Assembly (NCBI RefSeq): GCF_016907295.1
Contig: NZ_JAFBBR010000001.1
Coordinates: 1,054,001-1,118,000 of the forward strand
Length of the DNA: 64,000 nt
Reading direction: 5' to 3'
Origin: Microbacterium dextranolyticum
GTDB lineage: Bacteria; Actinomycetota; Actinomycetes; Actinomycetales; Microbacteriaceae
The position numbers and the translations under genes are program-made. The notes under the pieces are model-generated. The model made no database searches, was not told the origin of the DNA, and worked only from the letters and a program-made list of their open reading frames with translations. This document shows positions 45,900-53,678 of this stretch, piece after piece (position 1 is the first letter of the stretch; the number at the start of each line of letters is the position of its first letter).

Positions 45900-47222
45900 T
45901 CAGCGAGCGGCGGGGGCCATTCCAAGCTGGATGAGCTGCGGTGCAGGGGCGCAGCAGGACTCGGCCGCGGACTGCTCGTCGGGCGCATCGAAGAGCCCCG
46001 AGCCGCCGCACACGCCGGTGTCCGGCAGAACAAGGTCCACGCGCTCGGCCGCCTCGCGGTCCCCGGCGATCGCGGCGACGACGCTGCGCACCTGCTCGAA
46101 GCCGGTTAGAGCGAGGAATGTCGGCGCACGGCCGTAGGACTTCGCTCCCACGATGAAGAACCCCGGCTCAGGCTGCTCAAGATCCGCCGCACCGGTGGCC
46201 CGGACGGAGCCGCAGGAGTGCAGGTTTGGGTTGACCTCCGCAGCGATCCTCGACGGGGCTTGCAGGCGCACGTCGAGATCGAGCCGGATCTCGGACAGGA
46301 ATGACAGGTCGGGGCGGAACCCGGTGGCGACAAAGACCCGAGCGGCCGGCTCCAGCCGGCGTCCGTCCTCCGCAATGAGTACCGCTCGCCCGTCCTCGTG
46401 GGCGACTTGCTCGGTGCGGAACCCGGTCACGAGGCCCACGAGCCCGTCCTCGACAGCCTTCTTGGCCCGCTGACCCAGCGCGCCGCGCTCGGGCAGCTCG
46501 TCCGCGCTGCCGCCACCGAAGGTGTTACCGACCGCGCCGCGGCGCAGCACCCACGTGATCCGCGTCCCCGGCTCGCGCTTCGCCACCCTGGACAGGATCC
46601 CGATCGTCGTCGCCGCCGAATGCCCGTTGCCGACCACCACGACGTGCTGACCCGCAAGCGCGCTCGCCTCCTCGATCGCGGGCATACGGTAATCCAAGAG
46701 ACCCGCCTCAACTGCCGCACGCTCACCGAGCGCGGAGAGCCCGTCAGCCCCGGCGGGGCTGGGCGTTCGCCATGTGCCCGAGGCGTCAATCACGGCGCGC
46801 GCTTCGATCCGCTCCTCGCTACCGTCCGCACGCTCGACGTGCACGACGAAGGGCTGCTCGGCGCGCCCTGCATCGACCGAGAGATCGCGACCCTTGCGCC
46901 CCACGCCGACCACCCGCGCCCCATAACGGATGCGATCACCGAGCGTCTCCGCGAGCGGCGCGAGGTACTGCTCGATCCACTGCGCCCCGGTCGGATACCC
47001 CTGGATCGGTGCCACCCAGCCGGTTGGCTCAAGCAAGCGACACGACGCCGCATCGGTGAGCTCCGTCCACGGCGAGAACAGCCGCACATGCCCCCACTCG
47101 GCCACCCCCGAGGCTGGCCCAGTGCCGGCTTCCAGGACCAGCGGGTTCAGGCCACGCTCCAGCAGGTGCGCAGCCGCTGCGAGTCCCTGCGGGCCCGCAC
47201 CGACGACGACGACGGAATCCAT
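45900..47222 (-). CDS. FAD/NAD(P)-binding flavoprotein of arsenic clusters (ArsO-like)
   Basis: 440 residues. FAD-binding GAGPQGLAAAAHLL at about residues 8-21 and NAD(P)-binding VVVGNGHSAATT at about 196-207. The fold is that of flavin monooxygenases. The C-terminus is cysteine-rich (VCGGSG, then ESCCAPAP), which could bind As(III). ATG 47222 has GGAGG 6 bases ahead. It is divergent from arsR. Reaction unknown; ArsO and related proteins are found in ars operons. Confidence 0.78.
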   Translation of the reverse strand: MDSVVVVGAGPQGLAAAAHLLERGLNPLVLEAGTGPASGVAEWGHVRLFSPWTELTDAASCRLLEPTGWVAPIQGYPTGAQWIEQYLAPLAETLGDRIRYGARVVGVGRKGRDLSVDAGRAEQPFVVHVERADGSEERIEARAVIDASGTWRTPSPAGADGLSALGERAAVEAGLLDYRMPAIEEASALAGQHVVVVGNGHSAATTIGILSRVAKREPGTRITWVLRRGAVGNTFGGGSADELPERGALGQRAKKAVEDGLVGLVTGFRTEQVAHEDGRAVLIAEDGRRLEPAARVFVATGFRPDLSFLSEIRLDLDVRLQAPSRIAAEVNPNLHSCGSVRATGAADLEQPEPGFFIVGAKSYGRAPTFLALTGFEQVRSVVAAIAGDREAAERVDLVLPDTGVCGGSGLFDAPDEQSAAESCCAPAPQLIQLGMAPAAR

Positions 47223-47236
47223 ACCAACCTCCACAC

Positions 47237-47291
47237 ATCGACGTTCTTCGATATGTCAAGCCTGCCCAACGCATCGACATCTGTCAATACG
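47237..47291. promoter_or_regulatory. Divergent ars promoter with candidate ArsR sites
   Basis: ATCGACGTTCTTCGAT (47237-47252) is an imperfect palindrome with TCGA arms, directly upstream of the flavoprotein gene. TCGACATCTGTCAATACG (47274-47291) is the second site, shared with the trxB promoter, 18 bases before the arsR start. Confidence 0.6.
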
Positions 47292-47308
47292 TGAGGCAGA
47301 ATGGAGGC

Positions 47309-47662
47309 ATGACAGTTGTCCCCGTGACGATCGACGCGACACCCGCGGGAGTATCGTGCTGCGACCCTGCGGGTGATGCGATGGTTGATGACGCGACCGC
47401 GCAGCAGCTCGCGAAGGTGTTCAAAGCGCTCGGCGACCCGAACCGGATCAAGCTGTTCTCGCTTATCACCGCGAGTGCGAGCGGGGAGATGTGCGTGTGC
47501 GATCTCACCGAACCCGTCGGGCTGTCGCAGCCGACCGTGTCGCACCATATGAAGCTCCTCGTCGAGGCTGGGCTCGTCACCCGTGAGCAGCGCGGCAAAT
47601 GGGCGTACTACCAGCCCACGACCGGCACCCTCGCCGACGCAGCCCGAGCATTCACGGCCTGA
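47309..47662 (+). CDS. arsR: ArsR-family metalloregulator
   Basis: 117 residues. Winged helix LAKVFKALGDPNRIKLFSLI with metal motif MCVCDLTEPVGLSQPTVSHH in the recognition helix region; the CxC is the As(III) site of ArsR. A further Cys pair lies at the N-terminus (SCCDP). ATG 47309 with GGAGG ahead; a GTG 18 bases upstream is less likely. Overlaps the acetyltransferase start. Confidence 0.92.
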   Translation: MTVVPVTIDATPAGVSCCDPAGDAMVDDATAQQLAKVFKALGDPNRIKLFSLITASASGEMCVCDLTEPVGLSQPTVSHHMKLLVEAGLVTREQRGKWAYYQPTTGTLADAARAFTA

Positions 47663-48186
47663 TGGAGTCGCTCCGCTTCCGGCCGATGGTCGAGGCTGAC
47701 TGGCCCGAGGTCGAGAACATCTACCGGGCCGGAATCGCCACCGGACACGCCACCTTCGAAACCGCTCCACCCGAAACCTGGGCCGCATTCGCCACCGGCA
47801 AACGCCCGAATCTCAGCCTCGTCGCTGTTAGCTCCGAAGAGCAGGTTCTCGGGTGGGCCGCGGCCTCACCCGTCTCGGCGCGGGCCGTGTACGCGGGCGT
47901 CGTCGAGCACTCGATCTACATCCACTCGGATGCTGCAGGGCACGGAGTCGGCTCGGCTCTCCTGACCGCGTTCCTCGACCTCACGGACCAGGCCGGGGTC
48001 TGGACGGTCCAATCGTCGATCTTCCCCGAGAACACCGCGAGCCTGCGCCTCCATGAACGGGCCGGGTTCCGCGTCGTCGGCAGGCGAGAACGCATCGCCC
48101 GCATGGAGGCCGGCCCATATGCCGGACGCTGGCGCGACACCCTCCTCGTGGAACGCCGCACCGCAACAGACTCCGCAGAAAAGTGA
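47662..48186 (+). CDS. arsN1: GNAT acetyltransferase, ArsN1/phosphinothricin-acetyltransferase-like
   Basis: 174 residues. The GNAT fold has acetyl-CoA loop GHGVGSALLTAFL at about residues 94-106. FPENTASLRLHERAGFRVVG and the final WRDTLLVERR match the phosphinothricin acetyltransferase group. ArsN1 members in ars clusters acetylate the antibiotic arsinothricin, and this gene overlaps arsR by one base. The assignment depends on context. Confidence 0.75.
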   Translation: MESLRFRPMVEADWPEVENIYRAGIATGHATFETAPPETWAAFATGKRPNLSLVAVSSEEQVLGWAAASPVSARAVYAGVVEHSIYIHSDAAGHGVGSALLTAFLDLTDQAGVWTVQSSIFPENTASLRLHERAGFRVVGRRERIARMEAGPYAGRWRDTLLVERRTATDSAEK

Positions 48187-48459
48187 GGTGGGGGTGCATC
48201 TTCCGTGATCATGCACCCGCACCCGCACTCCAGCGACCTGTCGACCCGCATCTTCACGCTGAATCGCCTTCAGAAATCCTGAACTTACGGGGAACTGTCT
48301 CTACTGCTACGGGTTCGTCACGCGTTCTCATGCCGTGTAGGTACGCCGCGCCCGCCCGCTTGATGGGTTCCCGGTGCTGTCGGGATCGAGTGACGGTGCT
48401 TCGGGATTTCCGAAGGTTTTGCTGTAATCTCGAAGAGTGACCGGGATTCCTGAAGTGGC
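48187..48459. other. Intergenic gap before the recombinase module
   Basis: 273 bases without a gene. A hairpin GGGTGCAT (48192-48199) / ATGCACCC (48211-48218) may end the arsN1 transcript. The rest, up to ATG 48460, could hold the left end of the recombinase module, but I find no clear terminal repeat. Confidence 0.5.
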
Positions 48460-49551
48460 ATGCTCATGGCGGTGAGTCAGTTGCGGATCGTGTCGGGGTC
48501 GCAGGTCGCCGTGCTGGCCTCGCCGCAGGCGCTGGAGGACTTCGAGCAGGAGCTGATCGACCAGTACGCGCTCGCCCTGGCGGCGGCGGGTGTCTCGGAC
48601 GGCTTCGTCACGAGTTCGCGGTCGGTGGTGTTCGAGTTCGCCCGGTCGCTGACGGGTCCTATCTGGACGGCTGGCTACGCGGACGGCGACAGGTTCCTCG
48701 CCGAGCAGCGCCGCCTGGGCCGGGCGCAGACGACCCGGGCGGGGAAGGCCGGCGCGATCGCGCAGTTCTACGACTTCCTCATCTCCCGCTACCTCGGCGA
48801 CATCCGGGCCACGACTGGGGTGGTTGTCGAGCAGCCGATCGACGAGTGGAACCGCCCGTCGGGGGTGTCGCTCGGCAAGGTGCGGGTGCCGCCGTCGGAT
48901 GCCGAGGTGGCCGGGTTCTTCGACGGGTGGCGGGAGTCGGTGGCGGACTCGCGGAAGTATCTGCCCGCGGCCCGCGACTACTTCGCCGCGTCGCTCTGGC
49001 GGAGGCTTGGGCTGCGGATCAGCGAATCGGTGATGCTCGACATCCGCGACTGGCGGCCGGACCTCGGGCAGATCGGAAAGCTGCACGTCCGGTTCGGGAA
49101 GGGCTCGCGCGGCCGCGGCTACAAGCCCCGGCTGATCCCGGCGATCAACGGCGCTGCCGAGCTGATCGACTGGTGGCTGGCCGAGGTGCGCCCGCAGTTC
49201 GGATCAGACTGGAGCGACCCGGACGCGCCGCTGCTGCCGAGCGAGCGCCTGGATCGAGAGCGGGACCGGCCGTTGCGGGTCGGCCCGAACGCGCTGCGCC
49301 GGGCGCTGGCCGAGCAGACGACGCTCTGGCTGCCGTCGTGGGCGGGTCGGATGACTCCGCACGTCCTGCGGCACTACTGCGCGTCGTCGCTCTACGGCGC
49401 GGGGATGGACCTAAAGGCGTTGCAGGAGTTGCTGGGCCACAACTGGCTCTCGACCACGAGCCAGTACATCCACGTCCGCAGCGAGCACATCGAGAACGCC
49501 TGGCAGCAGGCCAACGCTCGCATCGAACGACGCCTGGGAGGAGAAGGCTGA
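48460..49551 (+). CDS. Tyrosine recombinase, first of a three-gene module
   Basis: 363 residues, close to TnpA of Tn554 in size. All catalytic residues are visible: Arg in RLGLRISESVML, Lys in RFGKGSRG, HVLRHYCASSL, the second His in LLGHNW and Tyr in TTSQYIHV. Followed 1 base later by a small HTH gene and then a zinc-ribbon recombinase-like protein. Confidence 0.88.
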   Translation: MLMAVSQLRIVSGSQVAVLASPQALEDFEQELIDQYALALAAAGVSDGFVTSSRSVVFEFARSLTGPIWTAGYADGDRFLAEQRRLGRAQTTRAGKAGAIAQFYDFLISRYLGDIRATTGVVVEQPIDEWNRPSGVSLGKVRVPPSDAEVAGFFDGWRESVADSRKYLPAARDYFAASLWRRLGLRISESVMLDIRDWRPDLGQIGKLHVRFGKGSRGRGYKPRLIPAINGAAELIDWWLAEVRPQFGSDWSDPDAPLLPSERLDRERDRPLRVGPNALRRALAEQTTLWLPSWAGRMTPHVLRHYCASSLYGAGMDLKALQELLGHNWLSTTSQYIHVRSEHIENAWQQANARIERRLGGEG

Positions 49552-49552
49552 C

Positions 49553-49873
49553 ATGCTCTGGAACCTGCGGTTGAAGGCCGCCGAACGCGGCATCTGGAAG
49601 TCCGCCGAGCTGCGGCGGATGCTCGCCGACGCCGGGCTGGAACTGAGCCTGGGCAAGATGTCGGCTCTGTGGACGGGCACGCCGACCACGGTCCGGCTGG
49701 ACGACCTCGACGTGATCTGCGTCGTGCTGTCCTGCCAGCCCAGCGACCTGCTCGTGCCGGAGCCCGACAAGGTTGCGGCCCGCAAGCCCGCCCGAGAGAT
49801 GACAGCCGGCGCCGACACTCCGCCGATTGTACGGCCGCGGCCCGGGAACCCGCGCTCGACGCCGCCGCTGTGA
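49553..49873 (+). CDS. Small helix-turn-helix protein of the recombinase module
   Basis: 106 residues. RGIWKSAELRRMLADAGLELSLGKMSALWTGTPTTVRLDDLDVICVVL follows the Cro/XRE type layout (helix-turn-helix then a conserved xxLDxIC). The C-terminal 35 residues are Pro/Arg-rich. In Tn554 a short protein (TnpC) also accompanies two recombinases. It overlaps the next gene (GTGA). Confidence 0.75.
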   Translation: MLWNLRLKAAERGIWKSAELRRMLADAGLELSLGKMSALWTGTPTTVRLDDLDVICVVLSCQPSDLLVPEPDKVAARKPAREMTAGADTPPIVRPRPGNPRSTPPL

Positions 49874-51639
49874 GCACCAAGCCGGGGATCACGTCACGAT
49901 TCCGGCCTCCGAAGTCCTGCTTCGCCTGCGGGGTGAACCGCGCGGCCTGGCGCTGGCCGAGCGTCGACTACTGCTACGGCTGCCTGCCCGGCGGACCGTT
50001 CACGCCGCCGCCTTGTGAGCGGTGCGGCTCGAGCTCCTACTTCAGCCAAGGGCTCTGCGAACGCTGCCATCCCGGCAGCCCCGACTATCTCGGCACCTGC
50101 AAGGACTGCCTCGCCTGGGGCGTCTATCGTCGCCACAACTGGCTCTGCTGGACCTGCCGCTGGTGGCGCCAGCACAACCCGGTCGGCGACTGCTCCTACT
50201 GCGGCCGCCACGTCACGATCGGAGTGCAGGGAGCCTGCCGGCTCTGCCTCGAATCCGCCCGCCGCGTCACCGAGCCCGGCACGGCTCCCGACCCGGCAGA
50301 CGGCATCCGATACGGACTGCAGCTGTTCTTCGCCAACATGCCCGCGCCCCGCAAGCCGAAGCCACCGAAGCGCCCGACCCGCGCGTCCCGAATCGTCCTC
50401 GACGCCGCAGCGGTCGAGGCCTCGCAGTGGGAACAGCCCGAGCTGTTCCACCTCGACCCCGACCCGGAGCTGCTGCGCCGGGCCACCACCGCCGGGGCGC
50501 GGGACTGGGCCGACCTGACCGACGGGATCGTGTTCGAGCACGCCGAACGTTTCGGCTGGTCGACCCGGCAGACCAATCAGGTCCGCCGCTCGCTGAAGAT
50601 GATCCAGTTGATCCGGCCGGTCGGCTCCACGTCGATCCGCGCCAGCGAGGTCCTGCGGCTGCGTCGCTACGACAACAACACGAACCGCGTATCCACCCTT
50701 GACGTCCTTGCCGCCGCAGGCCTGCTGGTGGATGACCGAGTGCCGGCCATCGAACGCTACTTCGCCGCTAAGACCGCCAGGCTCCCGCCGGCGGTCGCCG
50801 AGCAGATCGCCGTCTGGTTTGACGTCATGCGGCACGGCTCCGCGACCCCGCCGCGCCGCAAGCCTCGCGATGACGAGACGACCCGCACCTTGATCCTCGG
50901 GATCGCGCCGATCCTGCACGCCTGGGCCGACGCGGGCATCGAGTCTCTCGCGCAGGTCACCCCGCGCATGGTCGACGACGCTCTCCCGGTCGCCCCCTCC
51001 CAGCGGCACTGGGCCGACCGGGGCCTGCGCTCGGTCTTCCTGGTCCTCAAGGCCCGTAAGCTCGTCTTCGCCGACCCGATGCGGAGGCTGCCCGCCGTCG
51101 GCACGCGCTCCTCGATCCCGCTGCCGCTGGACCCGGCCGCAGTTCGCGCAGCACTGGACCATCCCGACCCGGCCACCGCGCTCGGCGTCGCACTCGTCGC
51201 TTTCCATGGTCTCACCAATGGGCAGACCCGTAGTCTCCAGCTCACCGACATCGCCGACGGCCGCCTCACCCTGCCCGACGGGCGCGTGATCCCGCTGGCT
51301 GGCCCCGTGCGGGTCCGGCTCGCCGCCTGGCTCGACCACCGCGCGGAGAAGTGGCCGCGCACTCTCAACACGCACCTGTTCGTCACCCAGTTCACGGCGC
51401 CCCGGCTCGGCGCGCCCGGCGCAACCTTCCCCTGGAGCAAGGCCGGCATCAACCCCAGATCGCTGCGCACTGACCGCATCCTCGCCGAGATCCACGCCAC
51501 CGGCGGCGACGTCCGCCGCATCTGCGACCTGTTCGGCATCGGCATCGAGGCCGCGATGCGATACGCGGCAACACTTGGCCAACCGACCTTCCGTGAGGAG
51601 ACACCGCCTGGTCGCTCTCTCCTTTCGGACCAGCCGTGA
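49870..51639 (+). CDS. Degenerate tyrosine-recombinase-like protein with tandem zinc ribbons
   Basis: 589 residues from GTG 49870. The first 125 residues hold four CxxC-x(12-16)-CxxC units: CFACG...CYGC, CERCG...CERC, CKDC...CWTC, CSYCG...CRLC. The C-terminal region aligns with integrase catalytic domains but is altered: the HxxR motif reads SLRTDR (His lost) and the GH motif reads GIGIE, while a Tyr remains in AAMRYAAT. It may therefore act as an accessory DNA-binding subunit. Overlaps the HTH gene. Confidence 0.72.
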   Translation: MSTKPGITSRFRPPKSCFACGVNRAAWRWPSVDYCYGCLPGGPFTPPPCERCGSSSYFSQGLCERCHPGSPDYLGTCKDCLAWGVYRRHNWLCWTCRWWRQHNPVGDCSYCGRHVTIGVQGACRLCLESARRVTEPGTAPDPADGIRYGLQLFFANMPAPRKPKPPKRPTRASRIVLDAAAVEASQWEQPELFHLDPDPELLRRATTAGARDWADLTDGIVFEHAERFGWSTRQTNQVRRSLKMIQLIRPVGSTSIRASEVLRLRRYDNNTNRVSTLDVLAAAGLLVDDRVPAIERYFAAKTARLPPAVAEQIAVWFDVMRHGSATPPRRKPRDDETTRTLILGIAPILHAWADAGIESLAQVTPRMVDDALPVAPSQRHWADRGLRSVFLVLKARKLVFADPMRRLPAVGTRSSIPLPLDPAAVRAALDHPDPATALGVALVAFHGLTNGQTRSLQLTDIADGRLTLPDGRVIPLAGPVRVRLAAWLDHRAEKWPRTLNTHLFVTQFTAPRLGAPGATFPWSKAGINPRSLRTDRILAEIHATGGDVRRICDLFGIGIEAAMRYAATLGQPTFREETPPGRSLLSDQP

Positions 51640-51683
51640 ACACGGCCCCGCTTCTGCAGCGCTGTTGGCGTAGGCTTGCGCAC

Positions 51684-51708
51684 GGCGCGTCGGGAAGTCT
51701 GGTCGACA
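51684..51708 (+). repeat. 25-bp direct repeat, copy 1
   Basis: Identical to 53618-53642; core CGCGTCGGGAAGTCTGGTCG. Both copies are preceded by a GTAGGCT-type sequence about 9 bases upstream. They lie upstream of the glycosyltransferase unit and of nhaA, suggesting a duplicated promoter-leader or recombination site. Confidence 0.85.
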
Positions 51709-51752
51709 TCGACGCCGGCCTGTTTGGTCGGCGGTGCGACCAGAGGAGAACC

Positions 51753-51857
51753 ATGACTTGTCAGGATCCTGCCGAGGCGCGGCGCGTCCGATCTTCTTCC
51801 GGGGCGTGGGCGGAGACCCCGGTAGCTCGGCGCTTCGTGGAGAAGCAGCGTGGCTGA
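51753..51857 (+). CDS. Small ORF ahead of the glycosyltransferase
   Basis: 34 codons with GAGGAGAACC just upstream of ATG 51753, a strong ribosome binding site. It starts MTCQDPAEARRV and its stop lies 8 bases inside the glycosyltransferase start, so it could couple translation. No homology recognised; could be a leader or a truncated gene. Confidence 0.5.
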   Translation: MTCQDPAEARRVRSSSGAWAETPVARRFVEKQRG

Positions 51858-53091
51858 GGCATCGGTCGAGGGTGGGCCGATGCGCGTTCTCTTGGCGACG
51901 GCTGGCAGCCGTGGTGATGTGGAGCCCTTCTTCTCGCTGGCGGTGGTGCTCCGTGAGGCGGGGCACGTCGTTCGGGTCGCGGCTCCCGACGATCCGGATG
52001 CCGGGGGCGGCGTGGATGCGGTGAGTCTGGGGGTGAGCTTCGCCGACCTCGCTCAGGCCGTTGCTGCTGCCGGTGGGGTGCGGGCGTTCCGTGAGCACAT
52101 CCGGCCGGCGATGAGCACGATCCTGGGGCGCGTGGTGGAGGAGGCTGTGCGGTGGCAGCCGGATGTGATCGTCGCGCATCCCAAGCTCCTGACCGTGCCC
52201 GTCGTTGCCGCGCATCTGGGAGTCCCGTATCTCACGGTAGAGCTGACTCCGGTGCTGACGCCGACGAGTGAGTTCCCGGCCGCCGGTGTGCTGAATCGCT
52301 CCTTCGGCCCTGTGATCAACCGGCTCAGCTATCGGGCTGCAGCTGTGGGCGCGCGCATGTTCGCCGCGGATATCCGTGCGGCGAAGGAACGTCTCGGCGT
52401 CCCGGGCTCGCAACAACTCCCGTCCCCGGCGGGGTCGCTGGTCGCGGTGAGCCCGACGCTGCTGCCGCGCCCCGCGGACTGGCCGTCCACCGCCCACCTC
52501 ACGGGCGACTGGCCGCGGCCACCGGACCGCGAGAGCACGCTGGATGAGACGGTGCGGGATTTCCTCGCCGACGATGCTCCGTTCCTGTATGCGGGGTTCG
52601 GGTCGATGCGTGGCGGCGACGCGGCGACCCGGGCCGAGGCGATCGTCGACGGCGCCCGCCGGGCGGGCCTGCGGGCGCTGCTGTCGACGGGGTGGGGTGG
52701 TCTGGAACCTCCGCACCGGTGTCTCGGGGGCGACGTGCTAGTCGTCTCGTCGGTGCCGCACACCGTGGTGTTCCCTCGCGCGGCGGTCGCGATCCATCAC
52801 GGCGGAGCCGGCACCGTCCATGCCGCCGCCCGCGCGGGCACCCCGTCGGTCCTGGTCCCGTTCCTCGCGGACCAGCCGTTCTGGGCGCGGCTGCTTCGCC
52901 GGACCGGGCTGACCGGTGCGCCGCTGCACCGTGACCGTCTCACCGCGACCGGCGTTCAGGCGGCGGTCGCGGACGCGGCCGATCGGCGTGCCGCCGTTGA
53001 GCGGGTTGCCGAGCGGATGCGTGCCGAGAACGGCGCGGCAACCGCAGCCGCCGTCATCGTCAAGGTCGCCGTGGGCGCGAGCGCGTCATGA
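51850..53091 (+). CDS. Glycosyltransferase family 1 (sterol/macrolide UGT-like)
   Basis: 413 residues from GTG 51850. The N-terminal MRVLLATAGSRGDVEPFFSLA is typical of UGT80/macrolide-type glycosyltransferases. The sugar-nucleotide binding motif PHTVVFPRAAVAIHHGGAGTVHAAARAGTP with LADQPFWA is intact. Possible acceptors are sterol-like lipids, macrolides or cell wall lipids. It overlaps the next gene (ATGA). Confidence 0.83.
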   Translation: MAEASVEGGPMRVLLATAGSRGDVEPFFSLAVVLREAGHVVRVAAPDDPDAGGGVDAVSLGVSFADLAQAVAAAGGVRAFREHIRPAMSTILGRVVEEAVRWQPDVIVAHPKLLTVPVVAAHLGVPYLTVELTPVLTPTSEFPAAGVLNRSFGPVINRLSYRAAAVGARMFAADIRAAKERLGVPGSQQLPSPAGSLVAVSPTLLPRPADWPSTAHLTGDWPRPPDRESTLDETVRDFLADDAPFLYAGFGSMRGGDAATRAEAIVDGARRAGLRALLSTGWGGLEPPHRCLGGDVLVVSSVPHTVVFPRAAVAIHHGGAGTVHAAARAGTPSVLVPFLADQPFWARLLRRTGLTGAPLHRDRLTATGVQAAVADAADRRAAVERVAERMRAENGAATAAAVIVKVAVGASAS

Positions 53092-53570
53092 CCGGTGCGG
53101 TCCTGTTCCTGGGCGACCTGCTCGTGCCGCAGCCGACCCGCAAGCCCGCGCAGCCGGAGCCGGCGCGAACGATCCTGTGGACGAGCGATCTCCGCGACAC
53201 GACCGGCGGACGCGCAACTCGGCTGGCGTTGAAGGCCGCAGCTCACGCGGCGTTCGAGGTCTGCCGCACTCGTCCCGGTATCCGCCATCTGGTGCTGGCG
53301 TATCGTGCGGACTCGGCGGTGATCCCGGCGCTGCATCGGCGGGCGCCAGCGGTCGCGATCCGCCTGCACGCGGAGATCGAACAGCAAGCCGGCCGTGATG
53401 TTGATGTCGTCCTCCTCGACATCTCCGATCTCGACGACCCGGGACTCCTGCACGAACGGCTGGAGGAGCTGTCCCGGCAGCCGGCCGGGCTCGCCGGGGC
53501 GGCCGCGCTCGACTGGCGGGAGATTCGGGAGGAGAGCATCCGCCACGCCGCGAACAGCGACTACATCTGA
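53088..53570 (+). CDS. Uncharacterised protein after the glycosyltransferase
   Basis: 160 residues. No family recognised. The N-terminal third is short hydrophobic plus Pro-rich; the middle (RHLVLAYRADSAVIPALHRR) and an Asp-rich VDVVLLDISDLDD look like an alpha/beta fold. Coupled to the glycosyltransferase by a 4-base overlap. The second 25-bp repeat follows. Confidence 0.6.
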   Translation: MTGAVLFLGDLLVPQPTRKPAQPEPARTILWTSDLRDTTGGRATRLALKAAAHAAFEVCRTRPGIRHLVLAYRADSAVIPALHRRAPAVAIRLHAEIEQQAGRDVDVVLLDISDLDDPGLLHERLEELSRQPAGLAGAAALDWREIREESIRHAANSDYI

Positions 53571-53617
53571 GCGGCCACATCCCCGGCCGCACAGGTGGCG
53601 CGCGGTAGGCTGGGCGT

Positions 53618-53642
53618 GGCGCGTCGGGAAGTCTGGTCGACA
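53618..53642 (+). repeat. 25-bp direct repeat, copy 2
   Basis: Identical to 51684-51708 over 25 bases. It ends 36 bases before the nhaA ATG. Confidence 0.85.
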
Positions 53643-53678
53643 CATTCTGCCCTCTGTCGACCCTGATCGGACTTGCCT

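Noticed and set aside
49894-52716. 940-codon minus-strand frame across the zinc-ribbon recombinase and glycosyltransferase
   Set aside because: Antisense to two genes with overlapping starts and clear motifs; no domain in its translation.
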